28,012 nt of DNA from a virus: positions 1-28,012 of IMG/VR virus record IMGVR_UViG_3300007346_000162; one strand, 5' to 3'. The notes beneath the pieces were generated by a model. That model ran no database searches. It saw only the letters and a program-made list of their open reading frames with translations, and had not been told where the DNA came from. How positions within the stretch are numbered: the first letter of the stretch is position 1; each line of letters opens with the position of its first letter. The position numbers were made by a program, and so were the translations under genes. This document shows positions 8,060-17,200 of this stretch, piece after piece.

Positions 8060-9280
8060 ATGGCAACTGGTAATGCAGCTGAAACTGCGTTCAATCTGAC
8101 CGACCTCACCAATCTTTATAAGATTAAGTATGGTAAGCGGTCTGAGAACGCATACAACTCAGCTAACGTCGCCCTTGGGCGAATCAAAAAGTCGTACGAC
8201 TTCGTTGGAAAGAAGATGGAGTTCCCTATGGAGCTTTCTTTCCAAGGTGGTGTTGGTGCTGGAACTCTTCCAGAGGCTAACGTCGGTGAAGTCGAAGATG
8301 TAAACTTCACTGCTAAGAAAGTCTATGCTCGCGCTCTATATGACCGAGAGTCTATCAAAGCAGCTGCATCTTCTGAGGGAGCATTCTTTCAGAACACTGC
8401 AGAAACTGTGCGAAAGACTGTTGAGTCATTCAACCGTTGGGCTTCTATCATCCTTCACGGAGATGGAACTGGCTCTCTTGGTACTGTTGCTACAGGTGGT
8501 GTAACTGATAATGGTGGTGGTGATTACGACCTCGTTATCTCTGACGCTACTTGGATTGCAGCTAACTGGTCTAAGCGTGACTTCATAAACATTGAGTCAG
8601 GTAACACTGACCTGTTTGAAATCACTGCAGTAGACAAGGCAAACAAGACTATCTCAGTACAGAGAGCTTCTGGAGCTTCTCAGGTACCTGCAGCTGGAGA
8701 TGTTATCTTCATGCAAGGTTCTGAGAACAATGTTCCTCAAGGTCTTCGTGGTGTAGTTCTTGCGTCTTCTGGGACTAAGTTTGGTGTCTCGATTGCAGAC
8801 CCATACATCTCTCAGCAGATTGATGCGTCTAGCGCAACTATCACACCTGACCTCATCAACCAAATCGTTCTGTCTGTAGAAGAAGAGTCTGGACAAACTC
8901 CAAACATGGCTCTTTGTTCTTACACTCAGTTCCGAAAGCTCATCAACCAGCTTGATGACCAGAAGCGATACAACCTTCCTCCACGATACCAGTCGGATGC
9001 GATGAAGGGTGTTATCTCTTTCCGTGGTGTTGAGGTAATGACAACTCAAGGACCTATCGGAGTATTCCCGGACAGATTCGTTCGTGAAGACCTCTTCTAT
9101 GTCCTCAACGACAACTTCATCAGAGCTTTCCACCGACCTGGATTCGGATGGTTCGACGATGATGGAACTGTGTTCCTACGAGTAGCTGACAGTGACGAGT
9201 ACGAAGCGCGTTACGGTGGTTACTACGAGAACTACATTGCACCACCTTTTCATGGTGTAATCAGCAACCTCAGCGCATAA
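8060..9280 (+). CDS. major capsid (coat) protein
   Basis: The product is 406 residues, within the usual range for HK97-fold coats. It follows the scaffold, has the best ribosome site in the head block, and is followed directly by a strong terminator. The N-terminus (LTDLTNLYKIKYG) is followed by a GTLPEANVGEVEDVNFTAKKVYARALYDRE stretch in which capsid N-arm and E-loop features could lie. Residues about 160-235 look like a beta insertion (NIESGNTDLFEITAVDKANKTISV) before a C-terminal part rich in aromatic and Gly residues (PGFGWFDDDGTVFLRV). Codon choice is more uniform than in neighbours (many TCT, GCT, GGT, GAC), as expected for a highly expressed gene. No cleavage protease is visible, consistent with separate scaffold use. 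Confidence 0.88.
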   Translation: MATGNAAETAFNLTDLTNLYKIKYGKRSENAYNSANVALGRIKKSYDFVGKKMEFPMELSFQGGVGAGTLPEANVGEVEDVNFTAKKVYARALYDRESIKAAASSEGAFFQNTAETVRKTVESFNRWASIILHGDGTGSLGTVATGGVTDNGGGDYDLVISDATWIAANWSKRDFINIESGNTDLFEITAVDKANKTISVQRASGASQVPAAGDVIFMQGSENNVPQGLRGVVLASSGTKFGVSIADPYISQQIDASSATITPDLINQIVLSVEEESGQTPNMALCSYTQFRKLINQLDDQKRYNLPPRYQSDAMKGVISFRGVEVMTTQGPIGVFPDRFVREDLFYVLNDNFIRAFHRPGFGWFDDDGTVFLRVADSDEYEARYGGYYENYIAPPFHGVISNLSA

Positions 9281-9290
9281 TGAGGTTAGT

Positions 9291-9328
9291 GAGGGGGAGA
9301 GGCTTCTTTCCCCCTCCTTCTTTTTATT
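9291..9328 (+). terminator. rho-independent terminator after the coat gene
   Basis: GAGGGGGA (9291-9298) pairs perfectly with TCCCCCTC (9309-9316), and a T-rich tract (TTCTTTTTATTT) follows. It lies 11 nt after the coat stop. The next start codon is only 12 nt past the tract, so the downstream genes probably depend on read-through. Confidence 0.9.
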
Positions 9329-9340
9329 TACAGGAAAATC

Positions 9341-10381
9341 ATGTTACGACCTCTACAAACAGGCTTTCTAAATTCAAGGCTACTAGGATTTACTGCGACA
9401 ACAGCAGCCTCAGCAGTAAACACAGTTCAGCAAGGTAGCGGAGAAGCTACATTCACCAATGCTAGTAGCGACCATATTTTAGACCACGCATACACTCACC
9501 CGTTTGCTCAGACTCCAGTGCAGGTAGTAACTGCTGGAGCTGGGATTGGCGATGCTGGAACAGCAGCTGTTAAGGCTACTGCGACTGCTACAGCTGGTGG
9601 AGTGACCACACTTACTAGTACTGGCACAGCTGACGTAGGTCAGTGTCACAGCCTTGTCTTTGGACAGGAGACTGTTGAGGCTAGGCGTAGTGGGAACAAA
9701 GATGGCAAGCTATTCGATGTGAACAGCTCTCGACGAAGTGCGGAGCTTGTTGTTGGACAGGTGAGCAGCGCTGGTGCAGTAACAATCGGTGGACGGGAGT
9801 TTACTGTCGTTAAGAATGGTACTGGTGACTACACTGTCACGTTTACTCCAGGCTTCGGTGCTAACCCAGTCGTTTGTGCTACTCCATTCAATGCTTCAAC
9901 TGATGGGTTTGCTCTTCGAGTTGATGCAGTGACTGAGACAACAGCAAACATCCTGACGTTCAACGACTCAGGGTCAGCAGCTGATGCAGCATTTAACTTC
10001 GTGGCAATGGGCTTTCATGACCGTTCTGACTACACACTACAGAAAGGTGGAGATGTTAATTGCCGTCATCGAAGACCTCGAATCGTAGCAGGGAAGGTAA
10101 CGTATACAGCAGGAGTTCCTGCAGTAACTATTGGAACAGGTGAATTCACGTTGACTGACGTAGCTCTTGGTGAGTTGACAGTCACATTTGATGAGCCGTT
10201 TGCTAGAACTCCAGTAGTAGTTGCCTCTGCAGCAGATACAAACACACACAGCTGGGTGTCAGTAAAGGCAAACAGCACAACCGCCATAACACTAGAAGTG
10301 ACTGACGAAGCGGCAGCTGCTGCAGACCCAGCGTATCTGAACTTCCTAGTCTTTGGTTCTGATTCAGGAGACGTATTCTAA
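9341..10381 (+). CDS. triple-repeat beta protein, candidate capsid decoration or head fibre
   Basis: The product is 346 residues and is built of three related beta-rich units at about 28-110, 137-225 and 248-341. Units 2 and 3 share the pattern VTIG.(G)EFT, then TVTF..(P/E)(G)F..(N/T)PVV; unit 1 keeps HPFAQTPVQVV and the ending LVFG. Each unit ends with an F(V/L)V(A/F)G-like strand. The TVTFDEPFARTPVVV pattern resembles H-type lectin-like beta sandwiches. Basic linkers join the units. It directly follows the coat gene after a terminator, where decoration proteins and head fibres often lie. The function is inferred from position and repeat structure; a tail-fibre role is the alternative. Confidence 0.65.
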   Translation: MLRPLQTGFLNSRLLGFTATTAASAVNTVQQGSGEATFTNASSDHILDHAYTHPFAQTPVQVVTAGAGIGDAGTAAVKATATATAGGVTTLTSTGTADVGQCHSLVFGQETVEARRSGNKDGKLFDVNSSRRSAELVVGQVSSAGAVTIGGREFTVVKNGTGDYTVTFTPGFGANPVVCATPFNASTDGFALRVDAVTETTANILTFNDSGSAADAAFNFVAMGFHDRSDYTLQKGGDVNCRHRRPRIVAGKVTYTAGVPAVTIGTGEFTLTDVALGELTVTFDEPFARTPVVVASAADTNTHSWVSVKANSTTAITLEVTDEAAAAADPAYLNFLVFGSDSGDVF

Positions 10382-10746
10382 TGAAAATAGTACTAGCCTA
10401 CATATTAGCAATACTTATTCCGGTAGTTGCATGGGGGCAGAGCCAGCCACGAGAGTTGACGGCTTTGTCTACTACTGCAGCAGCCAGTGTACCAGCAGCG
10501 TATGCAGTAAAGCTAGCTACGAAGTCTTGGCTGATGGTGACTGTTGCTAACCAGAGTGACTGCGATGTGTCTATTAAATTCGTTGATGCAACAAACACTC
10601 CTGAAGTGGTTGTACTTGCTGGAACCATATATGACGTGCGGTTTGGAGAAAATGGAGGACAACTAACCTCGGCTGTTCATTTGCAGAAGTTAGCAGGTGA
10701 AACATGTGCAGCTGGTAGTGTCTACTTACAAGGGATGTACAGATAA
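10381..10746 (+). CDS. small exported protein with signal peptide
   Basis: The product is 121 residues. It starts MKIVLAYILAILIPVVAWGQS: one Lys, a 14-residue hydrophobic core and a likely signal-peptidase site after AWG (about residue 19). The mature part is beta-rich with two Cys (SDCDVS and GETCAAG) that could form a disulfide in the periplasm. The frame starts in a TAATG junction with the previous gene and ends in one with the next, so it is a true member of the virion operon. A Sec-exported product inside a head/tail block is odd. It could be a periplasmic or membrane-anchored lysis or exclusion factor, or the N-terminus may act as a membrane anchor. No family is recognised. Confidence 0.65.
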   Translation: MKIVLAYILAILIPVVAWGQSQPRELTALSTTAAASVPAAYAVKLATKSWLMVTVANQSDCDVSIKFVDATNTPEVVVLAGTIYDVRFGENGGQLTSAVHLQKLAGETCAAGSVYLQGMYR

Positions 10747-11138
10747 TGGCAGATGATGCAGGTGGAGGATTCTTCGACAAATTACTTGATGGCATAATCG
10801 AAAAAGCGCCCGACATACTACTAGAGGGCGGAAAGCAGATTATAGCTTCTGAAAATCAAGCTGATAGTCTCAAGATTCAAGAAAAGCAGCTAGAAGTTGA
10901 TTTAAGAGAAGTTGAGGAAAAAATTCGCAACAACAAAGCTAACGAGGCTTTTCAACGAGAAAAATTGCGAATAACGTTAGCTCTCGAAGCTATTAGAGCT
11001 AACATCGCAGCTGCTGAAGACAGAGAGTTTGAAGCCTTGCAAAGGATGGAACAGCAGAAGATGAGCCGTGGTGTTGCAGGTGATGTTACTAGTGCTTTGA
11101 ATCAAATAGTGGCACAGAGTCAAGCTGGAATTAAGTAA
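10746..11138 (+). CDS. coiled-coil protein of the virion operon
   Basis: The product is 130 residues. After a Gly-rich start (DDAGGGFFDKLLDGIIEKAP), residues about 35-110 form a long charged helix with heptad spacing (LKIQEKQLEVDLREVEEK, then REKLRITLALEAIRANI). Both ends are single-base TAATG junctions. It is short and helical like minor internal or ejection proteins, but no family is recognised. Confidence 0.6.
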   Translation: MADDAGGGFFDKLLDGIIEKAPDILLEGGKQIIASENQADSLKIQEKQLEVDLREVEEKIRNNKANEAFQREKLRITLALEAIRANIAAAEDREFEALQRMEQQKMSRGVAGDVTSALNQIVAQSQAGIK

Positions 11139-12991
11139 TGCGGTATTTAGATGATGCTAGGTTCGTCGGGAATGCGGCAACTCCTGCACAACCATTGCCT
11201 CTTACACCAGACCTGCCTCCTGCACAAGCTTTTGGCGGTGCAACTCCTAGTGATTTACAGCGCTTCTACGATGAGGTTGCTTTTTACACCGGGCAACCTG
11301 CTATGCAGCAAGCTCCTGTTGCTAGACAAGCCGTACCTGCACAAGCGCCACTAGCAGGACAACCAACTATCTTTGACCAGCCTGGGGCATTGGATGTCCG
11401 TCAGGCACAGATGCAGCCACAGCAGCCATTGCCTGGTGAGCCACAAATAATGACTCGTGCTGCAGTTCCTGAGTCGGAAACGCAAACACAACCAACGCAA
11501 GAGGAAACCCCTGGAGCTGAAGAAGTTATACAGGACGTGGCTACAGACGCCATTGTTGACGTGGCTAAAGATGAAATCAAAAAGGAAATAGGACTAGAAG
11601 TAAGTAAAGAAGCCATAACAGCAGGTGCTGAAGATTTGTATCCTGGCTCTACGCAAGCTGGAGGCGCTGGAATTGGCGGAAACATAGCGGAGGGCGCTGG
11701 TTGGGCTGCTGCTGCATATAATGTCTCGGATGCTATAAACAACATTAAAAATGACAGTCGTAGAGGTAAAGGAGCTGTAGAAGGTTTTTACACTACGTCT
11801 GGAGCCGTTATAGGTGGAGTAATTGGTGCTAGCTTTGGAATGCCTGGAGTTGGAGCAGGTATAGGTTCTGTTATTGGTCGTACTGTTGGTCGTGGAATGG
11901 CAAGCCTTGGTGAGAGTTTAGGATTTATTGGAGGTCGAAGCACTACTCAGTATCAAATAGACCGCTGGACTGCTGCTATGGAGCGAGCCGCCACCACTGA
12001 AGAACAAAAGTGGATTGCTCGTAAGATGAATCAAGTCATAGAGCAAAAGCAATCTGGCGAGGGTGCTCCCAAATTCAAGTATGGTGCGCTTGCTGGTAGA
12101 CAATATACTATAGAAGACCTGCATGGCATGGGTCGTGGCGAAGATGTCTGGGGTGAGTATGCGTTCTTTGAGGCATTTCCAGACTGGTTGACTGGCTGGA
12201 CTGAAGAAGAAAGAAGAATTATTGCTGAGGCTGCAATTAGAGAAAAACTACTTACATCGGACAAAGGCAGCACTCTTTTTAGTGGCAAACATGGCAAGTT
12301 AGCTCGTATCCAAGAAATTGGTTACCAAGTTAAACAAGGTACGTATACCCATGCTATTTCCGACGAACAACGGATGCAAGACAGGGCTGCTTATGCTGAA
12401 AGTATTGGCGTAAACTGGGACCCAGCTGAGGATGCTGAAATTGACAAGTTGCGCGCTGGAGAGCACATGCAGATGATAGCTGCTGAACGTCGAGAAGAAG
12501 CAGCAATTCGTGCAGAGGAGCAAGGTTTTCAAAAAATCCAAGGACAAGCACTGTGGAAGCCAAACTCAGAAAAAGATGGCAATCTTGTCATGCTATTCCC
12601 ATACACAGTTGGCGAAGTAACAATTAGAGATGCCAACACTGGGCAAGTGCTTGCGGTAGGACGGTCATCAGGTCCAAGCAATGGATTTGCAGACACTATT
12701 CGATTTGATAGACCAGGGGGCGCATTTCAGAATGTCATTGCAGAAGATAAATATGGCAACCAGATACCTATATCGGACGGTAGTCAAAGGATGGAAGGGA
12801 TATCTGTTACAGGGTACGTTCTCCCTGGTGCGGGCGTGGGTCCGCTCCCGAATTTCGGACCGCCACCAGCGGTAACAATACCAGAGCTTAAGCCACTCAA
12901 GAAAATAAAATACAAGAAGCGAGAGCTACCTAAAGTTACGTATCAAGCACCGAAAGCACCTGGGGCACAACAGTCTAAGGAGAAACAGTAA
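11138..12991 (+). CDS. large virion protein, glycine-zipper and LWKP domain (ejection or internal candidate)
   Basis: The product is 617 residues. Residues 1-130 are Pro/Gln/Ala-rich and probably disordered. Residues about 222-262 are a glycine-zipper membrane-insertable stretch (GAVIGGVIGASFG, then GIGSVIGRTVG). A charged helical region with many Glu/Arg follows (about 270-465). A beta domain at about 470-548 opens with ALWKPNSEKDG and matches the C-terminal domain of the lipoprotein at 1352-1828. The last 60 residues are Pro/Lys-rich. The combination of a membrane-active Gly stretch and long helices resembles podoviral internal or ejection proteins that enter the host envelope. The assignment is by architecture only. 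Confidence 0.6.
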   Translation: MRYLDDARFVGNAATPAQPLPLTPDLPPAQAFGGATPSDLQRFYDEVAFYTGQPAMQQAPVARQAVPAQAPLAGQPTIFDQPGALDVRQAQMQPQQPLPGEPQIMTRAAVPESETQTQPTQEETPGAEEVIQDVATDAIVDVAKDEIKKEIGLEVSKEAITAGAEDLYPGSTQAGGAGIGGNIAEGAGWAAAAYNVSDAINNIKNDSRRGKGAVEGFYTTSGAVIGGVIGASFGMPGVGAGIGSVIGRTVGRGMASLGESLGFIGGRSTTQYQIDRWTAAMERAATTEEQKWIARKMNQVIEQKQSGEGAPKFKYGALAGRQYTIEDLHGMGRGEDVWGEYAFFEAFPDWLTGWTEEERRIIAEAAIREKLLTSDKGSTLFSGKHGKLARIQEIGYQVKQGTYTHAISDEQRMQDRAAYAESIGVNWDPAEDAEIDKLRAGEHMQMIAAERREEAAIRAEEQGFQKIQGQALWKPNSEKDGNLVMLFPYTVGEVTIRDANTGQVLAVGRSSGPSNGFADTIRFDRPGGAFQNVIAEDKYGNQIPISDGSQRMEGISVTGYVLPGAGVGPLPNFGPPPAVTIPELKPLKKIKYKKRELPKVTYQAPKAPGAQQSKEKQ

Positions 12992-13329
12992 TGGAAAAAC
13001 AATTACGTAGAGAAGTTGATTTCGCAGCCATGCATAGAGATGCAATGGATACCATGGAAGCTATGGAGCAGATGTTAGCTACCGTACGTCGTATGGCGGA
13101 CTTTGCTGCTCACTACATGGAGAACTACGAAGAAGAAGAAGACTACGAGGACGAGGAAGACGAAGACAGTCATGAAGACCCGATGAAGGATGCGGACAAG
13201 GTAAAGAATGACCGTAACCTTAATCTCGAAGGCATGATGAACGACGACAGCGACGAGACTAACATGGTTGACCGTGGCAACAAAAAGCATCGTAAGAAGA
13301 TAGCAATCATCAAACTGCGAAGGATGTAA
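12991..13329 (+). CDS. small protein with a highly acidic middle
   Basis: The product is 112 residues. A helical Met-rich N-terminus (AAMHRDAMDTMEAMEQMLATVRRMADFAAHY) leads into a run of Glu/Asp/Tyr (about residues 45-67) and a basic C-terminus (KKHRKKIAIIKLRRM). AAGGAG lies 8 nt before the start. Both junctions are TAATG. It precedes the head-tail adaptor. The strong charge separation suggests a DNA-mimic or assembly factor, but this is speculation and no family is recognised. Confidence 0.6.
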   Translation: MEKQLRREVDFAAMHRDAMDTMEAMEQMLATVRRMADFAAHYMENYEEEEDYEDEEDEDSHEDPMKDADKVKNDRNLNLEGMMNDDSDETNMVDRGNKKHRKKIAIIKLRRM

Positions 13330-14279
13330 TGAGATACATTGGCGACCTGCTCACACAAGTACGTGAACGCAGTCACAACCAAGAATATACGATTGGTAGT
13401 GGCACATCCTCTATTGAAGATGTAGTAGAGGGCGTTGGTAATCAGCAGCTCATTGAATTTGTCAATGAAGGGCAGACGCATATTCAGAGTGCTATAATTA
13501 ACGCACATCCTGTTGAGTTCGTAGTCAGCAAGGAAATAAACATTGTGCCGAATCAGGAAGAGTATTCTATTCCTGATAACGTGTTCGTAAACAATAGATT
13601 AGTCAGCGTTCAGTACACATCTACTGGAAATGCAATCGACTACTACCGATTGCCACCACGTCCTCTACGAGACAGATTTACAGATATTACTAGTCATCCA
13701 AGTTGGTACATCCGCAGGTCAGGAAAGATTCTATTGAATCCTATCCCAACTACGGGTGTCGGCAAGATACGAGTTGAGTATTACCGAGAGGCAGATAGGC
13801 TGGCATTACGAGCTGGCAAGATATCTGCTATCACGGACAACGGTACTATCTCTGCTCTTACAGTGGGGACTAGTGATGACTTACCTAATCTTATTACTAA
13901 CATTGGCGATAAGTATCTTTGTATATGTGATAAGGACGGTAACGTCAAAGAATACAATGTTGCTTATACGAGCTATAATGATGGAACTGGTGTCTTTAGC
14001 GGTATTAGTCATACTCGTACTGGCACTGAAACCATTACTACAGATGATTATATTACGGTAGGAAAATACACTACCACTCACTCTGTATTACCTATCAACT
14101 GCGAAAGATTCCTTATCAGCTACGGCACATTGATGGCATTGAAGCTAGACAGCTCTGCAGACTGGCAGGATGAGTTGGCTGTAATGCAATCTATCAAGGC
14201 AGATATTATCGACAGTTTTGGCGATATGGATGAGGATGTAAAAGACTTCCCTGTTCTTGATAGTGAGATACTTTTCTAA
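13329..14279 (+). CDS. head-tail adaptor (P22 gp4-like connector)
   Basis: The product is 316 residues. The N-terminal part is helical (QQLIEFVNEGQTHIQSAI), followed by a beta segment (YSIPDNVFVNNRLVSVQY, then SHPSWYIRRSGKILLNPIPTTG) and VEYYREADRLALRAG. The layout of a helical bundle with a beta insertion, the phrase YRLPPRPL and the C-terminal helix are typical of gp4/gp6-like adaptors that bind under the portal. At this length it is larger than P22 gp4 (about 166 residues); a beta-rich insertion of about 80 residues (about 170-250) accounts for most of the excess. It is followed directly by the nozzle gene, the usual order. The assignment comes from pattern and position. Confidence 0.7.
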   Translation: MRYIGDLLTQVRERSHNQEYTIGSGTSSIEDVVEGVGNQQLIEFVNEGQTHIQSAIINAHPVEFVVSKEINIVPNQEEYSIPDNVFVNNRLVSVQYTSTGNAIDYYRLPPRPLRDRFTDITSHPSWYIRRSGKILLNPIPTTGVGKIRVEYYREADRLALRAGKISAITDNGTISALTVGTSDDLPNLITNIGDKYLCICDKDGNVKEYNVAYTSYNDGTGVFSGISHTRTGTETITTDDYITVGKYTTTHSVLPINCERFLISYGTLMALKLDSSADWQDELAVMQSIKADIIDSFGDMDEDVKDFPVLDSEILF

Positions 14280-17200
14280 TGAGCGCACCAGGTGGAATCC
14301 GACGCAACTTCAGCAATTTCAAAGGACTCAACCAGGGTGCTGATGACCTTACACGTCCTGTAGAGTTTGCTGATGAAGCCACCAACGTGGAGGTCACGAG
14401 AAAAGGTGCGATTATCAAAAGACGTGGGGGCAAACCTGAGAGTGGTTTAGAGTCAAATATAGGCGATGGTCTATATACGCATCATTTTGCCAAAGCAAAT
14501 GACATACAATTTACAGGATATAAATTTGGTGGCAGCGCTGCATTTGTTCCATATGTAAATCCTAGCACGGGTGTTGGTGGTGAGAACTGGACTGGCACAG
14601 CGTCTAGTGTTCTTGCGGATGATGCCAATATTATTACTATCAACACAGCAAATGCTGTCTTTGTCAGTGACTATGTTGTTCTGACTGATTTTAATTTTGA
14701 CATTCCTGAAAATGTGGAAATTACTGGATTCAGTTTTGAAACCAAAATGTCCAACGACATTGTTACGCCAGGTCTTCAATCCAGTAGAATAGAAATTACA
14801 ACAGATGGTGGCACAACCTTTAGTAGGGCAAACACGGTTCAGCCTTATAGTGAAAACACCCTTCCTAGCACAACGCCAGCAATAGCTCGATTTCACACTC
14901 CACAACATAAATATGGCGCAAGCGAATTAACATCTAGTGTTGTAAATAGTAGCAATTTTGGATTTGGCATTCGCATGTCTTGGGCATCTAACCGAGACAC
15001 TGCTATTAAAAACTATTTTTATATAAAGTGTGGGGTGCATTACAGAACTCGCACACTTACTGAGCGAGAAGAAACTCTTTTTACTATTGGAGACAATCTT
15101 TATCAAAAGAAAAGAGGTACGTTTGTTATTACATATAGTGGTGCAAACACAGCAACCTTAGATGTTTTGCCAAATCCTACTGCCAACACAATAGATGTAG
15201 ATATCAAAGAAAATGGCTCTAGCATTGCTGGCTTTCCAAAATCTTATAGCGCAACTGACACGATAGGCACGTTATATACAGATATAAATGGACTGTCAGA
15301 TTACAGCGTTGTGGCTACTCCGATTGCTAGGATTAATGGGAATCAAAGTGACACGCAAACAATTACAGTAGATTCATCTCCTTTGACATATAAGGCTAAC
15401 GACCGAATTGGCTTTTATCATTCCGGATTCAATTATGTTGTGTGGCGATGGGTGTTTTATACCACAGCAACAACGATTGTTGTAGATTCCAGAGTGTCAG
15501 TTTCTGACAACGCTTGGCTTGGGCTAGGAGCAGAGCCTGTTAGTAATTTACCTCAAATAGAGGCGCTATCTTTGCCCACAGGTACCGATGTGACAATAGA
15601 GGTTCCTTACTGGGAAGGAGTTAGTAATGTGGCAAGCACTGAATGTTATGCTTTGCAACAAGACAACTTACCACCAAATCCTGGTGTGTGGACTGAGCGA
15701 CCATTTAAAAGCGATGTAGAGCAAGACGTGGCGGAAAGTCGCAATGTTAGTTTCGTTAGCAGTCGAGACGTTATGTACTTTGCTATGCCATTTTATTTGA
15801 ACGATGGCATTCCTGACAGTGAATATTTAGATGGGCAGCCAGCACCAATCTTGCAAAATAGTGGGTTGTGGAAATATGACGGATTAGATTGTTATTTAGC
15901 TGGTCTGCCTAAAATGACTAAGCCAAGCTCAATTGATGTTACCAATGACAGTCTCGGCAGTGGCTTAACTACTAATTCGACCTATAAATACAGATTGCAA
16001 TATGTATACGTTGATTATCGCGGTAATGAAATATCAGGTCCGCTGACTGATGAAATTGCAATCAACACTAGCACCTACACCAATGTCGAATTTGTGTGGT
16101 CTGCTGCTGAGAACCCAGATGGTTCTGTTGTATATCTTGGTAATTTATTAAGAAATATGGCTGCTCCGTTCCCGGTGCGTGAGGCATCGATGAACCACGT
16201 TCTAGCGCCAAGTTTCACACAGCAAACCACTATTGATGTGTTTGAATATCATGGAATTATTCCAGGATTAAAAGTTGTTGTTTGGGACAATTCCGTTAAG
16301 CGTTTTGTTGAAAGAACCGTATTAAGTTGCACAGAAAATACAGTTACTATTGACGAGCCTATTTCGTGGGACATAGCAGACACTCAATTTCAATATAGCA
16401 CCTATATAATAACTCCATTTAGAATGCGGATGTGGCGTACCGTAGCAGATGGCTCATTGTTTTATTTCTGCCAAGATGTTGCTGGAATACGAGCATTTGG
16501 TGGTGTCACTGCAGGATACGTGAGGTTTGGCGATGGAGTACCTGACGCAGCTCTTGGTGCTCCGTTAATAGAAGTTGACAGGCAACCATCTTTGTTCCCA
16601 AAGCTAAAGTACCTTACAAATCATCAAGGTCTCATAGTCGGCTCAGGAAATCCCGATGACCCGGAAGCTGTATACTTTGAGGACATTGTTTCAATTGAGT
16701 CATCTCCAGCAGCCTCTTCTAATTTTCGAGTGTCTGGTTCTACTAGTAGTGGCGCAGTAACCGCATTAGCCTCTGACAATGATGACATGTTGGCGGTTTT
16801 TAAAGAGGATAGTTATTTTAACGTAGTCGGAGATTTAGACAGTCTTTCTTTCCAAGTCTTAGAAGTCAGTAAAAATGAGTTTGGATGCCCAAGCCATGCT
16901 GCGCTTGTAAAGATGGATAATGTACTTGTATTTCCATCAAATAATGGATTCAAAGCAGTTTCGGGTGGACAGTTAATTACAGATTTTCGTGACCGCCTTA
17001 TTGATGATTTGACGGATAATTTTTACGTGCAAGTCAACAATCAAGTTATCCCATTTGAAGATGAAGATAAGTTTGTAATCAAAAGAGCTACCGCTATCTA
17101 TGACCCGTCTACTAGACAATACATTTGTTACATACCTTGCGAATCTGGAACTCCAGGTTTTCTGCAGAACAGGACTGTAAACGACAACAGCCGAGTGTTT

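Noticed and set aside
8654-9133. 159-codon frame on the - strand
   Set aside because: It lies fully inside the coat gene, has unusual Ser/Arg/Val composition and no operon context; it is a shadow frame.
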